Made by a program: the position numbers and the translations under genes
Shown: positions 1 to 5,707 of the stretch, in pieces
How positions within the stretch are numbered: the stretch's first letter is position 1
How the letters are laid out: each line of letters opens with the position of its first letter
The notes under the pieces: generated by a model
What the model was told of the DNA's origin: nothing
The model's input: the letters and a program-made list of their open reading frames with translations, nothing else
The model's database searches: none
Assembly (NCBI GenBank): GCA_964293585.1
Contig: CAXYYS010000084.1
Span: 1-7,721 of the forward strand
Source of the DNA: JAKVKY01 sp964293585
GTDB lineage: Bacteria > Bacillota > Negativicutes > Acidaminococcales > Acidaminococcaceae
DNA: 7,721 bases
Direction: 5' to 3'

Positions 1-796
1 CTTGTCCGTCTTTGCCCACATTATCCCGCACGTCGTAACAATGACAGGTGGGGCATACATAAGTACAACCGCAGCAGGACAAACAAGTAGCTGACAGCTG
101 TTCCCACACCTTGCTGTTAAAAACTTCCTGCTCGTGTTTGGCTAACTCAGGGCTAAAATGCAGCTGGCCTAAGGGCAGTTGCCGTAAAGTTTCCCTGATC
201 TTCGCCTGCTGATCCTGCACCAGTTTCTTATCGGCCGCCGTGGCCTCGGTAAACAGCGCCGCCAGTTTTGCGGTAAGCTGCCGGCCTTTTTCGGTCCGGC
301 TTTCCCAGTACAGGTTATCCCAGACCAGCCAGGTCTGAACATCTCCGGCCGGACTTGCAGCATCAATATTGAAAGTGTGGCAGAAACAGGTTTCTTCCGG
401 GAACCCGCAGGCTAAACCGATGAGCGTGCAATGCTCACGGCGCGCCCCGTAAAAAGTATCTACCGGTTCCTTAAGAAAGACTTTATCCAGGATGGCAAAC
501 CCGGCCAGGTCGCAGGCCCGTACCCCGAAGGCAATCATAGGCTGCTCCGGCAGTTTTTGCGGCGTCACCGCCACCTTTTTCCAGCTGGTCTGAAAATTCA
601 TCAGGGGCTCCACCTGGGCAAAGAACAACTGTTTCAGAGATTTGGCCGTAACGGCGGTAAGTAAATCCACCTTGGTATCTTTCTGCCAGGGGGTAAAATC
701 AGTCTTACCGTCCACTAACGCCGGCAGATACAGCTGGCCCTCCCGGGCTAAAGCCTGCCACAGTTCCGGCCATCTGGCCTTAGCAATCTTGAACAT
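1..796 (-). CDS. flxB: FlxB-like / AsrA-HydB-type 4Fe-4S dicluster protein, partial (C-terminus off the left edge)
   Basis: About 265 N-terminal codons are open from the ATG at 796 to the window edge. The N-terminal domain has the family pattern of anaerobic sulfite reductase subunit A and sulfhydrogenase beta subunits: GVRACDLAGF around residues 91-100, followed by LACGFPEETCFCHT around 128-141. The first ferredoxin motif is C238-x2-C241-x2-C244-x3-C248-P, followed by C251 and C253. The second cluster motif expected in this family lies beyond the edge. The start is supported by GGGAGGAG six bases upstream, which is embedded in the last codons of the preceding gene; the two genes are only 2 bases apart. 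These proteins carry electrons between a flavin subunit and a partner complex in the cytoplasm. Its place after an MvhD-like gene and a second dicluster protein suggests the FlxB position of a Flx-Hdr complex. The family call is firm; the letter B is inferred from gene order. An extra cysteine (C242) replaces the usual glycine inside the cluster motif. Confidence 0.8.
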   Translation of the reverse strand, partial: MFKIAKARWPELWQALAREGQLYLPALVDGKTDFTPWQKDTKVDLLTAVTAKSLKQLFFAQVEPLMNFQTSWKKVAVTPQKLPEQPMIAFGVRACDLAGFAILDKVFLKEPVDTFYGARREHCTLIGLACGFPEETCFCHTFNIDAASPAGDVQTWLVWDNLYWESRTEKGRQLTAKLAALFTEATAADKKLVQDQQAKIRETLRQLPLGQLHFSPELAKHEQEVFNSKVWEQLSATCLSCCGCTYVCPTCHCYDVRDNVGKDGQ

Positions 797-798
797 GG

Positions 799-1782
799 TT
801 AGCTCCTCCCTTTCTGTCCGGCCACGGACGGCTCCACATCGCCCTGGGTAAAGGTAACCTGGGGCGCCGGCGTGGTAGCATCGCTGCCTGCCTGATACGG
901 ACCGTAAAATGTATTAATATCTTTCATAAATTTTAAATTCAAAAGTCCCAGCTTCACACCCTGGGGACAAACCCGGGCACATTCACCGCAGCCCACACAA
1001 CGGCCGGCCACATGGTAAGCCCGGATCAGATGGAACATGCTTTCTTCCACCGGGTCCGCAAAAGCCTTGCCGGCTACGGGCGCCGCCGGATTATCAAAGA
1101 TGCACTGCTCGCAGCTGCAGGCCGGGCAGATATCCCGGCAGGCGTTGCAGCGGATGCATTTGGATAATTCTTGCTGCCAGAACTTAAAACGTTCTTCCGG
1201 CGGCAGCGCCTCAATACGTTTGACTGCCGCAAAAGGATCGCCCCGGCGTTCCGGCGTAGGTAGTTTCTCCCCGATTTCCGTATCGGCAATCATATAGGCA
1301 TTGCCTTTACACATCAGGCACTTATCCAGCAGCACATCCCGCTGGGACAAGGTATGAGTGCCGTACACCGTTTCCACCTGGACCTGGCCTTCGCCGGTGC
1401 TGATTTTTTTAATGCCTTTCAGGCCGTGGGCCCGGATTTTCTTAATGTCCAGCATCCCCTGACAGGGCGTGCCGATGGCGTACACGTATTCCCGCTGCAC
1501 CCGGTTATCCTTGAGCAGCTGGTTTAAGCCATAGGTATCGCAGGGTTTCAAGAACACCGCCGTCTTAAGTTTTTTCTTGGTAGCCGCCAGGAGATATTTA
1601 CTCAGGTTGGCCGGGCAAAACTCATCATAAACCAGCTCTGCACATGCTTCCGGACTGCTAAAGATGGCCGGAGCATTATCATAAGCCAGCTGGCCCCGGC
1701 GCCAGGCTGCAACCTGCTGCACCTGGCCGTAGCTTAAAAGTTCCTGCGCCTTCTGCCGCATCAGTTCCGCTATTTTTTGCAT
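799..1782 (-). CDS. flxC: FlxC-like 4Fe-4S dicluster electron-transfer protein
   Basis: This is a 327-residue soluble iron-sulfur protein. The N-terminal half (about 1-150) has KPCDTYGL at 79-86 and GTPCQGM at 104-110, resembling beta subunits of coenzyme F420 hydrogenase-type proteins. CLMC follows at 155-158. The C-terminal part is a dicluster ferredoxin domain: C209-x2-C212-x2-C215-x3-C219-P with C222, C224 and C227, then C262-x2-C265-x2-C268-x3-C272-P. The ATG lies inside the end of flxD (13-base overlap) with GAGGG seven bases upstream, so translation is probably coupled. No signal peptide or membrane segment is visible. It sits between the MvhD-like gene and the AsrA-like gene, which is the FlxC position in Flx-Hdr clusters. 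The expected role is to pass electrons from the NAD(P)H-oxidising flavin subunit toward FlxD and HdrA. The dicluster assignment is clear; the Flx name rests on context. The last 30 residues look poorly conserved and flexible. Confidence 0.82.
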   Translation of the reverse strand: MQKIAELMRQKAQELLSYGQVQQVAAWRRGQLAYDNAPAIFSSPEACAELVYDEFCPANLSKYLLAATKKKLKTAVFLKPCDTYGLNQLLKDNRVQREYVYAIGTPCQGMLDIKKIRAHGLKGIKKISTGEGQVQVETVYGTHTLSQRDVLLDKCLMCKGNAYMIADTEIGEKLPTPERRGDPFAAVKRIEALPPEERFKFWQQELSKCIRCNACRDICPACSCEQCIFDNPAAPVAGKAFADPVEESMFHLIRAYHVAGRCVGCGECARVCPQGVKLGLLNLKFMKDINTFYGPYQAGSDATTPAPQVTFTQGDVEPSVAGQKGRS

Positions 1783-2240
1783 CTCAGATCCCTCAACTTT
1801 ACATTGGCACCTAAGGCCGTAATCTGTGCCACAAAACTGGTCATGACCTCAGCAAAACGCACGCCTTCCGAAGCCGAAACCCACTCCACCCGGAGGCGCT
1901 CCGTGGCTACGCCCATAAAATTCAGCATGCTCATGAGCAGGGTTAAACGGCGGCGGGTATAATAGTTGCCCGTCATATAATGACAATCTCCCGGATGGCA
2001 GCCGCACAGGATGACCCCGTCCGCTCCCCGCTGAAAAGCCCGCAGGATAAAGAGTGGGTTCACCCGGCAGGAACAAGGCACCCGGATAATCTTTACGTTG
2101 GCCGGATACTGTTTACGGGCCGTACCGGCGCCGTCCGCCCCGGCATAACTACACCAGTTGCAGCAGAAAGCCACAATCTTGGGTTCAAACTGAGCGGGTG
2201 CAGCCGTCTTGTCAGGAGCTGTTACTTTTTCTTCTAACAT
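1770..2240 (-). CDS. flxD: MvhD/FlxD-type [2Fe-2S] electron-transfer subunit
   Basis: This 156-residue protein has the MvhD/FlpD family signature. FCCNWCSYAGAD at residues 25-36 is followed by PCSCRVNP at 55-62 and GCHPGDCHY at 80-88. MvhD-type proteins carry a [2Fe-2S] cluster and link an electron-donating module (hydrogenase, formate dehydrogenase or NADH-oxidising Flx) to HdrA. No hydrogenase gene is adjacent here, and the next two genes are iron-sulfur proteins, which favours the Flx version. The first ~20 residues form a low-complexity extension before the conserved core. The ATG overlaps the end of hdrA by 7 bases and has GGAGG ten bases upstream. In the second motif Cys58 stands where family members, as I recall them, usually have Gly (CSGR). 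Cys79, before GCHPGDC, is a further additional cysteine. The family call is very secure; the choice of FlxD over MvhD is inferred from context. Confidence 0.9.
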   Translation of the reverse strand: MLEEKVTAPDKTAAPAQFEPKIVAFCCNWCSYAGADGAGTARKQYPANVKIIRVPCSCRVNPLFILRAFQRGADGVILCGCHPGDCHYMTGNYYTRRRLTLLMSMLNFMGVATERLRVEWVSASEGVRFAEVMTSFVAQITALGANVKLRDLRCKK

Positions 2241-4222
2241 AGTGCATCCACCTCCGCCAGAATTTCCTGGTTACTAAAGCCCTTCAAATCCATGGCCGCC
2301 GCCGGGCACGCTACCGTGCAGGCGCCGCAGCCCTGACAGAGAGCCGTATTTACCACGGCCACCGTCCGCTGTTCCTTGACCCCGGCCAGGTTGATGACCG
2401 TCCTGGTCTCGGCACTGATGGCCCCGTAGGGACAAACTTTTTCGCAAGCCAGGCAGCCGCTGCAGATAGCTTCATGACACTGGGCTACGCAGGGATTGGT
2501 CAACAACTTATCCTTAGCCAGCAGCCCTACCACTTTCACCGCCGCGGCCCCCGCCTGGGAAACCGTCTCGGGAATATCCTTGGGTCCCTGGCACATGCCG
2601 GCCAGGAAAATGCCCGCCGTGGGACTTTCCACCGGACGCAGCTTGGGATGTGCCTCGGTAAAGAAATCATCGTTATCCATGCTGGCGGTGAGCATGGTGG
2701 CCAGTTTTCTGGCGCCGGCCGCCGGTTTTACCGCCGTAGCCAGAATCACCATGTCCGCATGCAGCATCAGATGCTTATCGCTGAGCAGGTCGCTGGCAAA
2801 AACCGTCAGGCCGCCCCGGGCATCTTTCAAAACTTTGCCGACCTGGCCTTTAATATAATGCACGTTAAATTCTTCCACCGCCCGGCGGTAAAATTCATCA
2901 AAAGCCTTACCGGGTGTACGCACGTCAATATAAAATACCGTCACGTCAATCTTGGGATATTTTTCCCGGATGTACATGGCCTGTTTGGCGTTGTACATGC
3001 AGCAAATCTTGGAGCAATAGGTCTTGCCCCGGCCGCTGGTATCCCGGGAACCAACACAGGAAACGATGATTACCGACTTAGGTTCTTTCCCTGTGGACGG
3101 GCACACCAGATGGCCTTCCGTAGGACCGGTGGCATTGGTGAGCCGTTCAAATTCCAGGGACGTGATCACATCCGGGGAATCCTGGTAACCATATTCGCCA
3201 AATTTATCCAGAGGCAGCAGTTCAAAACCGGTAGCCGCCACGATGGCGCCATAATGCTCGGTAATAATCTCATCCTCCTGGGTATAGTCGATACATTCGG
3301 CCGGACAAACCTTGGAGCAGATACCGCATTTACCGGTCTGGAATTTCAGACAGTGCTCCCGGTCGATAACCGGCACCTTGGGCAGAGCCTGGGAGAAAGG
3401 AAGATAAATAGCACCCCTGGTCTTCAGCCCCAGTTCAAACTCGCTGGGTGTTTTCCGGGAGGGACATTTTTCCGTGCAGACGCCGCAGCCGGTACAGCGT
3501 TTGGCATCCACGCTGCGGGCTTTCTGCCTGATTTTCACTTCAAAATTGCCGACGAAACCGCTGACCGCTTCCACCTCGCTGTAGGTATACAGCTTAATGT
3601 TAGGATGGTTGGCCGCATCCATCATCTTGGGAGTGAGGATGCAGGCGGAACAATCCAGCGTGGGAAAAGTTTTATCCAGCTGCGCCATACGGCCGCCGAT
3701 GGTAGGTTCCTTTTCCACGATGTCCACCTTGTACCCTGCTTCGGCAATGTCTAAGGCAGCCTGAATCCCGGCAATACCGCCGCCGATGACCAGCGCCCGT
3801 TTCACTACTTTGCTTTCACCCGGGGTCAGCGGCGTATTGAACCGTACCTTGGCGATGGCGGCTTTAGCCAGCTGAATAGCTTTGGCCGTAGCCTGAGCCC
3901 GGTCCTTGATAATCCAGGAACACTGCTCCCGGATATTGGCGATTTCCACCAGGTAGGGATTGATGCCTACCTGCTCCGCACAATTGCGGAAAGTCACCTC
4001 ATGCATCCGGGGCGAGCAGGAGCAGACCACGATACGGTCCAGGTGATAATCCTGCACGGCCTTATGAATCAGTTCCTGGCCACCCTCGGAACACATATAT
4101 TTATAATCGGCAGCAAAAGCCACGTTAGGAATCGTCTTCACGGCGGCAACTACTTGCGCAACATCCACGGTGGTGGCAATATTACTGCCGCACCAGCAGA
4201 CAAACACACCTATCTTCTGCAC
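2234..4222 (-). CDS. hdrA: Heterodisulfide reductase subunit A (HdrA), bifurcating flavoprotein
   Basis: This 662-residue protein is the length of standard HdrA. The N-terminal domain (1-130) has CWCGSNI at 9-15, Cys44 and CSCSPRMHE at 67-75. An FAD-binding Rossmann motif GGGIAG lies at 147-152, with the FAD/cluster segment around 175-200 including C191 and C194. Four ferredoxin-type motifs follow: C243-x2-C246-x2-C249-x3-C253; C291-x7-C299-x2-C302-x3-C306; C587-x2-C590-x2-C593-x3-C597; and C629-x2-C632-x2-C635-x3-C639. HdrA is the cytoplasmic centre of flavin-based electron bifurcation: its FAD splits electron pairs between ferredoxin (C-terminal clusters) and the HdrBC branch. Translation starts at GTG: the frame has a TAG five codons upstream, and AGGAGG lies 8 bases before the GTG. 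The start follows hdrC by 12 bases and the end overlaps flxD by 7. There is no fused selenocysteine or second HdrA half. Identity is essentially certain. Confidence 0.96.
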   Translation of the reverse strand: MQKIGVFVCWCGSNIATTVDVAQVVAAVKTIPNVAFAADYKYMCSEGGQELIHKAVQDYHLDRIVVCSCSPRMHEVTFRNCAEQVGINPYLVEIANIREQCSWIIKDRAQATAKAIQLAKAAIAKVRFNTPLTPGESKVVKRALVIGGGIAGIQAALDIAEAGYKVDIVEKEPTIGGRMAQLDKTFPTLDCSACILTPKMMDAANHPNIKLYTYSEVEAVSGFVGNFEVKIRQKARSVDAKRCTGCGVCTEKCPSRKTPSEFELGLKTRGAIYLPFSQALPKVPVIDREHCLKFQTGKCGICSKVCPAECIDYTQEDEIITEHYGAIVAATGFELLPLDKFGEYGYQDSPDVITSLEFERLTNATGPTEGHLVCPSTGKEPKSVIIVSCVGSRDTSGRGKTYCSKICCMYNAKQAMYIREKYPKIDVTVFYIDVRTPGKAFDEFYRRAVEEFNVHYIKGQVGKVLKDARGGLTVFASDLLSDKHLMLHADMVILATAVKPAAGARKLATMLTASMDNDDFFTEAHPKLRPVESPTAGIFLAGMCQGPKDIPETVSQAGAAAVKVVGLLAKDKLLTNPCVAQCHEAICSGCLACEKVCPYGAISAETRTVINLAGVKEQRTVAVVNTALCQGCGACTVACPAAAMDLKGFSNQEILAEVDALC

Positions 4223-4234
4223 CTTCGTTACCTC

Positions 4235-4624
4235 CTACTTGTTAAACTTCCGGAATACTGCTACCAGCGCCTGCTGGGGCATTTCCGGATCAAAATTTTC
4301 CAGCTGGGAGGCGTCATATTTATTGGCGCCCTGCTGCCGGATGGCAGTCAGCCTTAAAGCTTCCATTACCGCCGCCGGGCTCACGCCCCGGGGGCATCTG
4401 TTCTGACAGGCAAAACAGGAAACGCACTGCCAGGGCGATGTGGCCTTGAGCAAAGTTTCCAGGTTTCCCTGGGAAAGTTCCCACACCACCCGGTGAGGCA
4501 GCAAATCCATCTTAAAAGCTACGGGACAGCCGGCGCTGCAACGGCCGCACTGGATGCAATCCCGCACAGGTGTATTGGCTAAACGGCGCAAAGTTTCTAC
4601 CTGCTCCTGCACTTTCTCTACCAT
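4235..4624 (-). CDS. hdrC: Heterodisulfide reductase subunit C (HdrC)
   Basis: This small 129-residue iron-sulfur protein has two CX2CX2CX3CP motifs: C23/C26/C29/C33 and C67/C70/C73/C77. The short helical linker between them is as in HdrC. HdrC wires electrons from HdrA to the catalytic HdrB. It has no membrane anchor, unlike the HdrE/DsrM systems, so it belongs to a soluble HdrABC complex. The start codon shares one base with the hdrB stop (TGATG), with GGAGG nine bases upstream, pointing to translational coupling and equal stoichiometry with HdrB. Its TAG stop is part of the sequence that also contains the hdrA Shine-Dalgarno. The length is at the short end of the family but complete. Identity is well supported by motifs and by its position between hdrB and hdrA. 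Confidence 0.93.
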   Translation of the reverse strand: MVEKVQEQVETLRRLANTPVRDCIQCGRCSAGCPVAFKMDLLPHRVVWELSQGNLETLLKATSPWQCVSCFACQNRCPRGVSPAAVMEALRLTAIRQQGANKYDASQLENFDPEMPQQALVAVFRKFNK

Positions 4625-5448
4625 CAGCCCTCACCTCCAGACTGCTCTGCCGCTGCCGGCTCCACCGGCACGCCCAGCGCCCTGGCCAGCAGTTCCGTAA
4701 AATAGTACACCGGCAACTTTTGGGCCGGGGACGCATTAACCACCAGGTTATAGCGGCACAAGGGGCAGGCCGTGATCAAAGCCTGAGCTTCTTCGTCCCG
4801 GGCCGATTGTAAAATTTCTCCCACCATCTGCTTACACAGACCGGGATTGGTAACAGCCATGTAACCGGTACAGCACTCATTGCGCATACCGTAACGCACC
4901 GGCGTAGCGCCCAGCGCCTGCAAAAATTGTTCCAGCAGCTGAGGGTTTTCCGGATCGTCAAAAGCCAGGACCTTGGAAGGACGCAGCAGCATGCAGCCAT
5001 AGTAGGCGCCGATCTTCTGTCCGGTGAGCGGATGGGTGACCAGCTGCGCCAGCTTGGCAAAACCCACCTGGTCCCGCAGCACTTCTAAAAAGTGCAGCAC
5101 TTTAGTCTCGCCTTGGTAGGGCTCCTTGACCTCCAGATACGTATTAACCTTGTTCCGGATTTCTTCGTTGCGGGCCAGATCGTCATTGACCCGTTTCAGG
5201 ACATGGTGACAGGCACTGCATAAAGTGACCAGCACCCCGCCTTTATCCCTGGCACTGATTAGCGCCCGGGCGGCTCCCAGACGCTCCGCAATGGCATCCG
5301 GCGCCAGCGGATACACCGCACCGCAGCACTGCCACTCCGGCAGTTCCACCAGGGGAAAACCTAATTTGGCCGCACAGGCCCTGGCTGCCTGGTCTAAAGC
5401 CTTGGCCTTGGTAGACAGGGTACAGCCCGGATAATAATTATAAAGCAT
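4624..5448 (-). CDS. hdrB: Heterodisulfide reductase subunit B (HdrB), two CCG-type domains
   Basis: This 274-residue protein contains two complete cysteine-rich (CCG) motifs. The first is C9-x31-C41C42-x34-C77-x2-C80 and the second is C152-x39-C192C193-x34-C228-x2-C231. In methanogen HdrB these motifs bind two noncubane [4Fe-4S] clusters that reduce a disulfide. In bacterial Flx-Hdr complexes HdrB is the disulfide-reducing or other acceptor-reducing end, for example with DsrC in Desulfovibrio. The second motif reads CCTG rather than the usual CCG. The ATG is preceded by AAGGAGG with a 7-base spacer, and this is the first gene of the operon. The last ~15 residues are rich in Ala and Glu and look dispensable. 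Because both motifs are intact, it should be a real thiol/disulfide-type enzyme rather than a degenerate relative. The physiological substrate is unknown; CoM-CoB is not expected in a bacterium. Confidence 0.94.
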   Translation of the reverse strand: MLYNYYPGCTLSTKAKALDQAARACAAKLGFPLVELPEWQCCGAVYPLAPDAIAERLGAARALISARDKGGVLVTLCSACHHVLKRVNDDLARNEEIRNKVNTYLEVKEPYQGETKVLHFLEVLRDQVGFAKLAQLVTHPLTGQKIGAYYGCMLLRPSKVLAFDDPENPQLLEQFLQALGATPVRYGMRNECCTGYMAVTNPGLCKQMVGEILQSARDEEAQALITACPLCRYNLVVNASPAQKLPVYYFTELLARALGVPVEPAAAEQSGGEG

Positions 5449-5489
5449 AAGGTAACCTCCTTACGTCTCAAGTACATAGCTACAATAAT

Positions 5490-5506
5490 GTTATAGTATT
5501 ATTATA
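5490..5506 (-). promoter_or_regulatory. Probable hdrB operon promoter (-10 boxes)
   Basis: On the minus strand there is a perfect TATAAT at 5506-5501 and a TATAAC at 5495-5490, about 40-60 bases before the hdrB ATG. They lie within an 11-base direct repeat of TTATAG (5491-5496 and 5502-5507 on the plus strand). No convincing TTGACA-like -35 stands 16-18 bases upstream of either box. The -35 zone of the first box is instead occupied by a palindrome, so the promoter may depend on an activator. The boxes are seen directly; promoter function is inferred. Confidence 0.45.
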
Positions 5507-5520
5507 GCGCATAACCGTGG

Positions 5521-5541
5521 CTTCGTATACTGTATACAAAG
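5521..5541. promoter_or_regulatory. GTATAC-T-GTATAC palindrome, candidate operator for the hdr-flx operon
   Basis: The core GTATACTGTATAC (5525-5537) is an exact palindrome around a central T at 5531. The flanks extend it to 21 bases with a single mismatched pair (C5524/A5538). It is centred 25 bases upstream of the TATAAT, so it covers the -35 region. Half-sites of GTATAC are common in operators of FCD-type GntR regulators, but an activator site in the class II position is equally possible. The binding protein is unknown. Confidence 0.45.
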
Positions 5542-5571
5542 TCAAAAATTTAAAATAAATATGGGAGAAAC

Positions 5572-5639
5572 AAAAAAGCGGCGACCAGTAGTCCTTCCGG
5601 AAAGTTCCCCAACTTCCCGGAGACCACCCTGTCCCCGCC
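5572..5639 (-). terminator. Long stem-loop plus U6: rho-independent terminator
   Basis: Read on the minus strand, an outer helix GGCG/CGCC (5639-5636 with 5583-5580) encloses a 7/3 internal loop. Inside it are a 7-bp helix GGUGGUC/GACUACU, a 2-base bulge, and an 11-bp helix capped by a GGGG loop (arms 5621-5611 and 5606-5596, loop 5610-5607). GC and then six U (5577-5572) follow at once. Three pairs are G-U wobbles on this strand but A-C mismatches on the other, so the structure favours minus-strand RNA. It would end either the crp-rsmH transcript or the small RNA suggested at this place. Confidence 0.65.
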
Positions 5640-5662
5640 TTGCCTTACACAATTCTGTCTAC
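5572..5662 (-). ncRNA. Candidate small RNA (~90-95 nt) or attenuated hdrB leader
   Basis: A promoter-like pair (TTGACT at 5695-5690, TATACT at 5673-5668, 16-base spacer) lies just after rsmH and about 90 bases before the terminator U tract. No open frame of note lies between. A transcript starting near 5662-5660 would have a ~20-base unpaired 5' part and one long branched-free hairpin. It matches no RNA family I recognise (not SRP RNA, T-box, 6S or a known riboswitch). The alternative is that the element is only the 3' trailer and terminator of rsmH, with the promoter match being chance. It could also be a leader for hdrB, whose start is 120 bases past the U tract, giving control by termination/antitermination. 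Confidence 0.35.
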
Positions 5663-5692
5663 CCTTAAGTATAGACCTTTCCTTCCTTAAGT
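5663..5692 (+). repeat. CCTTAAGT direct repeat, 22 bases apart
   Basis: CCTTAAGT occurs at 5663-5670 and again at 5685-5692, offset by 22 bases or about two helical turns, so both copies face the same side of the DNA. Each contains the palindrome CTTAAG. They overlap the -10 and the -35 of the promoter-like element, which is where a repressor would act. With only two short copies, chance similarity is possible. Confidence 0.35.
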
Positions 5693-5695
5693 CAA
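5668..5695 (-). promoter_or_regulatory. Promoter-like element upstream of the hairpin
   Basis: TTGACT and TATACT are each one mismatch from consensus (TTGACA, TATAAT) and are separated by 16 bases. The same octamer, ACTTAAGG on the minus strand, begins with the last three bases of the -35 and the last three of the -10. The element lies 13 bases beyond the rsmH stop codon, in a spot where no coding gene follows directly. The sequence match is seen; its activity is inferred. Confidence 0.45.
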
Positions 5696-5707
5696 GCTGC
5701 TGTCTTA

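Noticed and set aside
1037..1297. Plus-strand frames of 60-90 codons opposite the Flx and Hdr genes, here and elsewhere
   Set aside because: All mirror well-supported minus-strand genes and have no ribosome sites or recognisable motifs.
2474..3754. A 426-codon open frame on the plus strand
   Set aside because: It lies fully opposite hdrA, whose motifs are unmistakable. It has no ribosome site and its composition (rich in His, Arg, Gly) is that of an antisense reading of GC-biased codons.
5581..5640. Resemblance to SRP RNA (UCCGGAAGGA) or T-box (GGGUGG) motifs
   Set aside because: The SRP apical loop and asymmetric loop are absent, because the CCGGAAGG stretch is in a paired stem. The T-box sequence would need GGUACCGCG and an upstream specifier hairpin.
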